Source of the DNA: Bacteroidia bacterium
GTDB taxonomy: Bacteria; Bacteroidota; Bacteroidia; UBA8524
Length of the DNA: 13,873 nucleotides
Reading direction: 5' to 3'
Assembly (NCBI GenBank): GCA_023277325.1
Contig: JALRIQ010000094.1
Location: 1-13,873, forward strand
The translations under genes were made by a program, and so were the position numbers. Positions within the stretch are counted from its first letter, which is position 1. Each line of letters begins with the position of its first letter. Shown here in pieces: positions 5,493 to 12,554 of the stretch. The notes below the pieces were generated by a model. That model was not told the DNA's origin. It did no database searches and saw only the letters and a list, made by a program, of their open reading frames with translations.

Positions 5493-7043
5493 ATGCCGGA
5501 AAGTCCATTTTCTGCTACAACCAAATCGCGGCTTTTGGCTGTTGAAAGTGTTGAGCGTGATCGGCAAACTATAAATCGGGTAGCAGAAACCCTGGGTTTT
5601 GAGGTTCGTTTTTGTAAGGACGACGAAACCGCTCTAATCAAACTTCAACAGCGTTTTTTTCAGATCATTGTCGTTAACCCGAACCTTACCAGCAAAAAAG
5701 TCTCCACCTTCATCGGTAACCTACGCAGCATTCGGGGCTATGAGCGCGTACCCGTTTTAGTCTTATCTGAATCCGACGATGAAAAAGAGGTCGCCTATTA
5801 TTTGGACCAAGGTGCCGACGGACATATCACCAAACCATTTACGGAGGAACTTTTATTCTCTCACCTCAACTTATTTCTGCGCCGACAAATTTTCCGTCGT
5901 TTTAATCAGGCTGAGTACTTAAAGCGCGACCTGAATAAAGAAAGAGGCGAAATCATCCTATGTTCAACAAGCCGTGAGGTGCTCGATATTCCGGTAAATG
6001 GGATTGAAACAGAGGTGCTCATTGTAACAGACGAAAGCGAACTTTTTAAGACGCTATTTTCCAATAATATCTGGTTAGTTTTAATCGGCGTTCGTGCAAA
6101 ATGGGCCCTTCCACTGGTTGGAAAAATTAAAAATGATGAAGCCTTCAACGTTCAGTTGATTTTATTGCGCGACAACAATGTACTTGATGCAGAAGTCGTC
6201 AACTTCTTTAACCAGGGAGGCGACGACATCACCTCTGTTAAGAAACCCGCATTTATCCTATCCCGCCAAATCAATAGTAGGATTGAGCGGGAAATGTATT
6301 ATAAAGAAAAGTACGTTAATGCACTTCGCACGGCAGCGTCAAAACTGCCTATTCGTTCGGAAAGCAAGCTAAATATTCATTATGGATCGTGGGGTATAAG
6401 TGCATTTCACGAATACCACGAGCAAATTCCTGGTGGAGATTTTTATGAAGTTATCGTTATCAATGAAAACCAACGTGTTGTAATTATTGGTGACGTAATG
6501 GGCAAAAAATGGGATGCCTGGTTCTTCTCCCTTGCCTACCTGGGTTATATCCGAAGCACCCTGCGCAACCTGGCCTACCAAAAATTCATAGATCCTGCAA
6601 AACTTCTCAATGCCTTAAACGACTCCATTTTCCGAGATTTCAAATTATCGGAAGTCTTTACCACATTAAGTGCGGTTCTTATTCATAAAAATGAGCCCAA
6701 TCTTCAGATTGCTTCGGCAGGCGGTCTCCCCGGTATTGTTGTGGGGCATGGAAAACAAAACTATACAACCATTCACCCCAAAGGAACCTTGCTGGGACTC
6801 AACGAAAATGAACGCTATGAAAATATCGGAGTCACTTTGCAGCCAGGTGATGCTTTATACCTCTTCACGGATGGCTACCTGGAAAGCAATGAAGGCATCG
6901 AAAAAATGGGAGCTCTATTGGCACAACATGTTTCTGTTACTCAAGCTCAGGCTATTGACGGCCTGATAAAAAACGCATCGCTCTATTCTTCGGAAGATGA
7001 CCGAACCCTGGTGCGAATTGGTCTAAGCTTAGGAGACTCCTGA
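5493..7043 (+). CDS. SpoIIE-type PP2C phosphatase with tandem degenerate receiver domains
   Basis: This is a 516-residue cytoplasmic protein. Residues about 11-130 have the shape of a response-regulator receiver, including Leu-Ser-Glu-Ser (91-94) and Gly-Ala-Asp-Gly-His-Ile-Thr-Lys114-Pro-Phe. However, the acidic pocket is Glu18-Ser19 and the phospho-acceptor position is Asn62. Residues about 152-265 look like a second, more eroded receiver (Gly-Gly-Asp-Asp-Ile at 242-246, Lys-Lys-Pro at 250-252, and Gly199 where the Asp would be). A short helical linker (about 262-290) leads to the PP2C/SpoIIE domain (about 296-513), which keeps its metal-binding motifs: Gly-Gly-Asp316-Phe-Tyr, Ile-Gly-Asp334-Val, Phe-Thr-Asp460-Gly, Asp502-Asp503-Arg-Thr. 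It should therefore be active and dephosphorylate the STAS partner, as RsbU or SpoIIE does. It is the last gene of the operon, and its 3' end overlaps metG by 15 bases. Confidence 0.9.
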   Translation: MPESPFSATTKSRLLAVESVERDRQTINRVAETLGFEVRFCKDDETALIKLQQRFFQIIVVNPNLTSKKVSTFIGNLRSIRGYERVPVLVLSESDDEKEVAYYLDQGADGHITKPFTEELLFSHLNLFLRRQIFRRFNQAEYLKRDLNKERGEIILCSTSREVLDIPVNGIETEVLIVTDESELFKTLFSNNIWLVLIGVRAKWALPLVGKIKNDEAFNVQLILLRDNNVLDAEVVNFFNQGGDDITSVKKPAFILSRQINSRIEREMYYKEKYVNALRTAASKLPIRSESKLNIHYGSWGISAFHEYHEQIPGGDFYEVIVINENQRVVIIGDVMGKKWDAWFFSLAYLGYIRSTLRNLAYQKFIDPAKLLNALNDSIFRDFKLSEVFTTLSAVLIHKNEPNLQIASAGGLPGIVVGHGKQNYTTIHPKGTLLGLNENERYENIGVTLQPGDALYLFTDGYLESNEGIEKMGALLAQHVSVTQAQAIDGLIKNASLYSSEDDRTLVRIGLSLGDS

Positions 7044-7045
7044 GC
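7027..7045 (+). other. Stem-loop spanning the overlapping convergent stop codons
   Basis: GCTTAGGA (7027-7034), loop GAC and TCCTGAGC (7038-7045) form an 8-bp stem with one G-U pair in the plus-strand RNA. It contains both stops of the tail-to-tail pair. There is no adjacent T-run (TTTT only at 7057-7060), so calling it a terminator is weak; on the minus strand the wobble becomes a mismatch. Confidence 0.3.
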
Positions 7046-9101
7046 CATTCACCGCCTTTTCTCCCGGCTGCACAAACATCAGCTTCCCTTCGCTTTCTGC
7101 CATCAAGATCATTCCTTGTGATTCGATACCACGTAATTTTCTTGGTGCCAAATTCACAAGCACACTCACCTGTTGGCCTACGATATCCTCTGGAGCGAAA
7201 TGCTCTGCTATTCCAGAAACAATCGTGCGCACATCTATCCCGGTGTCCACTGTTAACTGAAGCAATTTGTCTGCTTTGGGAACTTTTATCGCCTCCAAAA
7301 TAGTCCCAACACGAATATCCATTTTCATGAAATCATCGTATTGAATGGTGTCCTTTTGCGGAGCAAGCATGTTCTCCTCCTGCTTCGGTGCATTTGACGC
7401 TGCACTTTCTGCAGCCAGTTTATCTATTTGTTCTTGAATCACCGCATCTTCAATTTGCGTGAATAATAAAAATGGTTCTCCCAGATTTGCACCTTCCTCA
7501 ACCTGATTCCAGTTGGCAGCGATATCAGCATGCTTACCAGCAAGGTTCAATTGCTGCAAAATTCTCTGGGAAGTTTCAGGAACAAACGGCTCCCCAATTG
7601 CAGCTATACGGGCACAGAGGTTTAAGGTTTCATGCAAAATACCTTCTACCGCCTTTGGATCGGTCTTCCATAATTTCCAAGGCTCTGTCTCTGCTAAGAA
7701 TCGGTTCCCTTCACGGGCCAAATTCAACCATTCCGACTGCGCATCTCTAAACTTATACGATGCAAGTAACTCGTTCACATACTGAGAAATACGCTCAGAT
7801 GAATCAATCATTTCTTGAGCTCTTTTCCTGTAGGCCTCATGTTCAGTATTGGCGCCAAAATTAGCGGGCACTTTTCCATCAAAATACTTCTTACAAAGTA
7901 CCATGGCGCGGTTCACAAAGTTTCCAAGTACCGCAACCAACTCGGAATTCACTTTAAGCTGGTAGTCTTTCCAGGTGAAATCGCTGTCTTTTGTTTCCGG
8001 AGCAATAGACGTCAGCGTATAACGCATTTCATCGTTCCGCCCTGGGAAAGCGGATAGGTATTCATGCAGCCAAACCGCCCAATTCCTTGAAGTAGAAAGT
8101 TTTTGTCCTTCCAAATTAAGAAACTCATTGGCTGGCACTTCTGCAGGGAGAATATAATCGCCGTGCTCCATCAACATCATTGGAAATATGATGGTATGAA
8201 ACACAATATTGTCTTTACCGATAAAGTGAATAAGCTGCGACTCATCGTCCTGCCACCAGCGCTTCCAACCCTCCGGATTACCCTGCTCTTCGAAGTATTC
8301 TTTAGTTGCGGAGATATACCCAATAGGTGCATCAAACCAGACATAAAGCACCTTGCCATCTGCACCATCAACGGGTACCGGAATTCCCCAGTCCAAGTCG
8401 CGTGTCATTGCACGCGGTTGTAAGCCTTCCTTTAACCAGGATTTAAATTGACCTTTAACGGTGCCTCTCCAATTTTCAACCCGCTTGGAATACTCCGCAA
8501 ATTCTGGAGTCTCGGCAATCTTATCCATTGGAAGAAACCAGTTTGTTGCTTTGCGCAATACCGGCGCCGCTCCACTCAAAGCTGACCGTGGGTTTTTCAA
8601 GTCGGTTGGACTTAATGCCGATCCGCATTTTTCGCATTGATCCCCGTATGCATTTTCATTGCTACAAACCGGACAAGTGCCGAGGATATAACGGTCGGCA
8701 AGAAATTGCTGGGCTTCTTCATCATAATATTGATCTGTTTCAATTTCTTGGAACAAACCTTTGTCGTACAGTTTTTTAAAAAACTCCTGGGCAGTTTTAT
8801 GATGAATTTCTCTGCTCGTGCGGGAGAAATGATCGAAGGAAATGCCGAACGTCTTGAAGGATTCTGAAATCTGATTATAGTACTTATCTACTACCTGTTG
8901 TGGGGTAATGCCCTCCTTTTTCGCCCGCATCGTGATAGCAACTCCGTGCTCGTCTGTTCCACAAACAAAGAGGACTTCTTCCCCTTTATTTCTTAAAAAC
9001 CGGGAATAGATATCGGCAGGAAGGTAGCAACCTGCGATGTGACCAATGTGCAAAGGTCCATTGGCATAAGGAAGGGCAGCAGTGATAAGATTTCGTTTCA
9101 T
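7029..9101 (-). CDS. metG: Methionyl-tRNA synthetase with C-terminal tRNA-binding domain
   Basis: This 690-residue class I synthetase charges tRNA-Met and initiator tRNA. The HIGH motif is intact at 18-21 (after Pro-Tyr-Ala-Asn-Gly-Pro). A zinc knot is present with Cys143, Cys146, Cys156 and Cys159. The methionine-pocket segment Trp-Phe-Asp-Ala-Pro-Ile-Gly-Tyr is at 255-262. The KMSKS loop reads Lys-Leu-Ser-Thr-Ser (334-338), a common variant. The anticodon-binding helical domain follows, and residues about 584-690 form the OB-fold tRNA-binding domain (Met-Asp-Ile-Arg-Val-Gly-Thr at 594-600), as in long bacterial MetRS. The start is ATG 9099-9101, with a perfect -7-type box just upstream that implies a very short leader. 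The gene is transcribed alone, divergent from the carboxypeptidase, and overlaps the phosphatase end. Nothing suggests transfer or damage. Confidence 0.98.
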   Translation of the reverse strand: MKRNLITAALPYANGPLHIGHIAGCYLPADIYSRFLRNKGEEVLFVCGTDEHGVAITMRAKKEGITPQQVVDKYYNQISESFKTFGISFDHFSRTSREIHHKTAQEFFKKLYDKGLFQEIETDQYYDEEAQQFLADRYILGTCPVCSNENAYGDQCEKCGSALSPTDLKNPRSALSGAAPVLRKATNWFLPMDKIAETPEFAEYSKRVENWRGTVKGQFKSWLKEGLQPRAMTRDLDWGIPVPVDGADGKVLYVWFDAPIGYISATKEYFEEQGNPEGWKRWWQDDESQLIHFIGKDNIVFHTIIFPMMLMEHGDYILPAEVPANEFLNLEGQKLSTSRNWAVWLHEYLSAFPGRNDEMRYTLTSIAPETKDSDFTWKDYQLKVNSELVAVLGNFVNRAMVLCKKYFDGKVPANFGANTEHEAYRKRAQEMIDSSERISQYVNELLASYKFRDAQSEWLNLAREGNRFLAETEPWKLWKTDPKAVEGILHETLNLCARIAAIGEPFVPETSQRILQQLNLAGKHADIAANWNQVEEGANLGEPFLLFTQIEDAVIQEQIDKLAAESAASNAPKQEENMLAPQKDTIQYDDFMKMDIRVGTILEAIKVPKADKLLQLTVDTGIDVRTIVSGIAEHFAPEDIVGQQVSVLVNLAPRKLRGIESQGMILMAESEGKLMFVQPGEKAVNGSGVS

Positions 9102-9108
9102 TCCGGCG

Positions 9109-9116
9109 CAAAGATA
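9109..9116 (-). promoter_or_regulatory. Candidate -7 promoter box TATCTTTG for metG
   Basis: On the minus strand this reads TATCTTTG, an exact match to TAnnTTTG, and it ends only 7 bases before the metG ATG. If used, the transcript would be nearly leaderless and without a Shine-Dalgarno site. No -33 TTG is visible at the usual distance in the 66-base divergent gap. Confidence 0.45.
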
Positions 9117-9167
9117 GTTAGCCTTGGGCTATTCTCCTTTGCCCTGAATTAACGAGTTTTGTAATTG

Positions 9168-10061
9168 ATGATTCTACCCCCATTTCTAAAAGCTGGAGAC
9201 CGTATTGGACTTATTGCGCCCGCAAGAAAATTACAGGTCAAGGAAGCTGAGGCCGCTGCGGAAATTTTTCGTTCCTGGGGGCTAGAGCCTATTTTTGGAA
9301 AGAACTTGTTTGGCGAGCTGCATCAGTTCTCCGGCTCGGATGAAGAGCGCGCTGCAGATTTGGATGCCTTTTTGATGGATGACTCTATCAAAGCCATTAT
9401 CGGATTTCGTGGGGGTTATGGATCCGTTCGTTTATTGCCCTACCTGAAAAAGCATTACCCCACTCCAAAATGGCTCATTGGCTATAGCGATTTTACCGTT
9501 ATCCATACCTGGGCTAATCAGGTATTAGGATGGTGCTCAATGCATGCCACCATGCCTGTGAATATGATTATGGAGGGTGAGGAACGTGAAATCTCGAATC
9601 TATCCCTAAAAAATGCGCTCTTCGGAAATCCGGAATCCATCGAATTTAAAAACCACATCCTAGAAAAGGTGGGCCATGCGAAAGGCAAACTATGCGGTGG
9701 AAACCTCTCGGTATTGTTCAGTCTTTTAGGTTCAGATTTACAATTGAATACTCAAAATAAGCTACTCTTCCTCGAAGACCTGGATGAGTACCTGTACCAT
9801 ATCGACAGGATGATGCAAGGGATGAAAAGAGCAAAAATCCTCGATCAAGCCAATGCCCTTGTGGTTGGAGGCATGACGGACATGCGCGACAATACCATTC
9901 CTTTTGGCTATTCCGCTGAAGAAATTATTGCCGCTTTATGGAAAGAGCAAACGAAACCTTTACGCTTTGGGTTGGCATCAGGGCATACCCCGCTCAATCG
10001 GGCTATGGTATTCGGACTGGAATATGAGCTCAGTGAAAAGGGCCTTAAGCCGCTTCACTAA
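9168..10061 (+). CDS. Murein LD-carboxypeptidase (peptidase family S66, LdcA-like)
   Basis: This 297-residue serine peptidase removes the terminal D-Ala from murein tetrapeptides (an LD bond) during peptidoglycan recycling. Family features: Gly-Asp-Arg-Ile-Gly-Leu-Ile-Ala-Pro-Ala near the N-terminus, Phe-Arg-Gly-Gly-Tyr-Gly at 80-85, the nucleophile elbow Gly-Tyr-Ser107-Asp, Glu203 in Phe-Leu-Glu-Asp, and His273 in Ser-Gly-His-Thr-Pro-Leu-Asn. The spacing agrees with the Ser-Glu-His triad of Pseudomonas LdcA. No signal peptide is present, so it acts in the cytoplasm, as expected for recycling. An in-frame TTG at 9165 would add one residue; the ATG at 9168 is preferred. It is divergent from metG with about 66 bases between, and its last 17 bases overlap the convergent YfhO gene. 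No other recycling gene is next to it. Confidence 0.93.
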   Translation: MILPPFLKAGDRIGLIAPARKLQVKEAEAAAEIFRSWGLEPIFGKNLFGELHQFSGSDEERAADLDAFLMDDSIKAIIGFRGGYGSVRLLPYLKKHYPTPKWLIGYSDFTVIHTWANQVLGWCSMHATMPVNMIMEGEEREISNLSLKNALFGNPESIEFKNHILEKVGHAKGKLCGGNLSVLFSLLGSDLQLNTQNKLLFLEDLDEYLYHIDRMMQGMKRAKILDQANALVVGGMTDMRDNTIPFGYSAEEIIAALWKEQTKPLRFGLASGHTPLNRAMVFGLEYELSEKGLKPLH

Positions 10062-12519
10062 GTTCTTTCTTCAAACGCATGGCGCCGATTCCAATACCAC
10101 CCAAACATCCAACTACCAGCAATAAGGAACCTGCAAGCGAGATATTTTCTCCCATTGCATAGCTCTTTGGTTCAAAGCGGAATTCGATGGTATGCTTACC
10201 GGCTGGCACTTTCATACAGCGCAGCACAAAGTTGCAACGGAAATGCGTTGCTGGCTCTTCATCAATGGTCGCTTCCCATCCATAAGGGTAGTAAATTTCT
10301 GAGAAGACTGCCAATTGCTCCGCGCTTGAATTGGATTCATACACCAGGTGATTCGGTTCGTAGGTGGTCAGTTGAATGTTTCCATCACCGCTTCCTCCTT
10401 TAAAATCACCTAATTCCTCCGACCAGCGCGAAACATCCACCAAGGCTGTTTCCTTGGTGTTGATTTGCTTGAGGCCAAGTACCTCTTCATTGGCATTATT
10501 CACCGCTTGCACATTCGTTGCAAACCAGGCCGGGCCATTTGCATAAGGGTTCTTCAGTGGTGCAGCATCCGGATTAACGATGAAGTATTTGGTGTTAAGC
10601 ATGTTCAAAACAGGCATGGAAGACTTCATTGCTGAATCAAGCAGAAGCACATTCTGTTGCTTCATGATATTCTGAAAGCTTACCATTTCCGGGTTCACGC
10701 CATATTCGATCAGCTCTTGATAGCGGCGCAGTTTTGCTCCATGATAACCGCCAATCGATTTATGGTAATACGAGGTGGTCGCGTCGTTAAACGGACTTAC
10801 CGCCATGCTCAATACGCGGAAATCTAATTCCTTATCCGCCAATATTTGTTGGTCGGCATTGGTCATGGTATAGAGATTATCGGTCTTCGTTTTCTTTTTG
10901 TAGGTATCGCCAGACATATAGCGGCTATTCACCAACCATTGGTCTCCAAGCATAAGCAAGGCAACAATCCCAATTGAAACAGGAACGCCAAGTTTATTCT
11001 TGGTCATGGCCCAAAGGCTGGCCCACGCCAATGCAATGAGAACAAATGAGCGGAACGCATCTTTTTGCATCATGCTTTGGCGGTAATCCTGGAACAAAGT
11101 CAGCATTTGATCTTTGATACCGTATTGTGCATCCACCTCATTGGTAAAGTCAAATAGTCCGGGACCAAGAATTGCCAGAAAAAGACAAAGGCCTCCGGAG
11201 ATATAAAATGCCAGATTCAATTTCTTCACTGTGCGTGCCTCGTCCTTTCTCTTCCATAAAGCATGAAGTCCTAGAGCAGCTAATCCAGCGATACAGATTT
11301 GTGTTATCGCAGTAATCATGGTTGGCGTGCGGAACTTATTGTATAGAGGGACACTGTTGTAGAAGAAATCAGAAAGGAAGAAGTTCTTACCCATACTTAA
11401 AAATAGGGCGAGGAGTCCGGCGGAAATCAGCCAAATTTTGGTGCTCTTCCTATCGCTTAAAACGATGCCCAAAATCATCAAAAAGATGAGAATTGCCCCT
11501 AAATAATAGGGTCCGGCAACATAACGCTGACCACCCCAATAGGTTGGCAAATTGCTGTTTTGCTTCAATGCCTTGGCGAGCTCAGACTTCTTGTCGATGT
11601 CCATAGTAGAAGCTCCTCCACTGAAGTTTGGAATTAGGAAAGTAAACACTTCTATATTTCCATAACTGTAGTCATTGAAGATATACCCTTTGTCCAGACC
11701 ATCTGAACTTGTTTCTTCATCTAGGGTCAAATCGCTGCCCCCACGTGTCGACTCTTTTCCATATTCATAGGTCGTCCATAAGGAGCTGGTATTCGTAGAA
11801 ATACCAATTAATGCCGCTACCAGAAGAACACCAGCAGCTTTCATGAAGTCGGCAATTTGTTTCTCGCGGATGGCAAAAACCAATTTCACCAGCATCCAGA
11901 TAACAATAGAGATAAACAGGTAATAGGTTATTTGGAGGTGGTTGGCATAGACATTAATGGCCAACCCTAGGGCCGTAATGACCGCAGCCGCCAGGTATTT
12001 TTTATCAAATGCCAGTCGAATGCCCGCTAAAATTATCGGCGCATACATCAAGGTCCATACTTTGTTGGCGTGTCCGGCCTCTATCCCTATGAGGTTAAAG
12101 GTGGTAAATCCATAACCAATAGAAACGGCAGCAGCCACCCAAACATTCACCCGAAAGGCAAGAAGCATCAAGAAAAAGCAGGTCATCAATAACCATAAGG
12201 AGGTCATTGGGTAGCGGTCATATCCGAAGACATAAGTAATCGAAGAAAAAATATACGCTGCCCAGTTATTGGGGTATTCTGCCTTAATCTGGTAAGCTGG
12301 CATTCCGCCGAACATGCTATTTGTCCAGAGACTTTGCTCGCCTGTATTTTCTTTAAATGACTCAATTTCATGGGCCATTCCTATTGCTTGCTTGATATCA
12401 TGCTGGAACATGACTTTTTTTCCGCTGATAAGTGGAGCGAAATAGGCAGCTGAAATTACTAAGAAAACGAGAACACAAAGTGCTTGAGGTCCGTAGCGGT
12501 CGATGAGCTTTTTTACCAT
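10045..12519 (-). CDS. YfhO-family multi-spanning membrane protein
   Basis: This 824-residue protein has a long hydrophobic N-terminal part with roughly 13 predicted membrane segments (for example about 11-31, 106-124, 128-148, 155-175, 178-195, 200-218). A soluble, probably periplasmic, region runs from about 535 to 785, and a final membrane helix lies near 790-812. The first loop after helix 1 has Phe-Gln-His-Asp (38-41) and a later Phe-Gly-Gly-Met-Pro (70-74), typical of the YfhO/GT-C glycosyltransferase-like family. In Firmicutes, YfhO proteins glycosylate lipoteichoic acid from a lipid-linked sugar; Bacteroidota lack that polymer, so the acceptor here is unknown and must be another envelope molecule. 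It lies 35 bases after the EEP gene on the same strand, so it probably belongs to one operon, although a TATATTTG box in the gap may give it an extra promoter. Family call good; biochemical role open. Confidence 0.85.
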   Translation of the reverse strand: MVKKLIDRYGPQALCVLVFLVISAAYFAPLISGKKVMFQHDIKQAIGMAHEIESFKENTGEQSLWTNSMFGGMPAYQIKAEYPNNWAAYIFSSITYVFGYDRYPMTSLWLLMTCFFLMLLAFRVNVWVAAAVSIGYGFTTFNLIGIEAGHANKVWTLMYAPIILAGIRLAFDKKYLAAAVITALGLAINVYANHLQITYYLFISIVIWMLVKLVFAIREKQIADFMKAAGVLLVAALIGISTNTSSLWTTYEYGKESTRGGSDLTLDEETSSDGLDKGYIFNDYSYGNIEVFTFLIPNFSGGASTMDIDKKSELAKALKQNSNLPTYWGGQRYVAGPYYLGAILIFLMILGIVLSDRKSTKIWLISAGLLALFLSMGKNFFLSDFFYNSVPLYNKFRTPTMITAITQICIAGLAALGLHALWKRKDEARTVKKLNLAFYISGGLCLFLAILGPGLFDFTNEVDAQYGIKDQMLTLFQDYRQSMMQKDAFRSFVLIALAWASLWAMTKNKLGVPVSIGIVALLMLGDQWLVNSRYMSGDTYKKKTKTDNLYTMTNADQQILADKELDFRVLSMAVSPFNDATTSYYHKSIGGYHGAKLRRYQELIEYGVNPEMVSFQNIMKQQNVLLLDSAMKSSMPVLNMLNTKYFIVNPDAAPLKNPYANGPAWFATNVQAVNNANEEVLGLKQINTKETALVDVSRWSEELGDFKGGSGDGNIQLTTYEPNHLVYESNSSAEQLAVFSEIYYPYGWEATIDEEPATHFRCNFVLRCMKVPAGKHTIEFRFEPKSYAMGENISLAGSLLLVVGCLGGIGIGAMRLKKELSEAA

Positions 12520-12541
12520 GATGTGAAGCGTGCTTAGGCCT

Positions 12542-12549
12542 CAAATATA
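12542..12549 (-). promoter_or_regulatory. Candidate -7 promoter box TATATTTG for the YfhO gene
   Basis: On the minus strand this is TATATTTG, an exact TAnnTTTG match, lying in the 35-base gap between EEP and YfhO and ending 22 bases before the YfhO ATG. A TTTA lies about 21 bases further upstream as a possible poor -33. It would allow YfhO expression independent of the upstream rhomboid gene. Confidence 0.4.
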
Positions 12550-12554
12550 GTTTT

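Noticed and set aside
6670..6966. A 98-residue plus-strand frame inside the phosphatase
   Set aside because: It lies wholly within the PP2C domain, whose frame carries all the conserved motifs; no support for a nested gene.
9165..9167. TTG as the start of the LD-carboxypeptidase
   Set aside because: The very next codon is ATG at 9168, which is the more usual start; the difference is a single residue.
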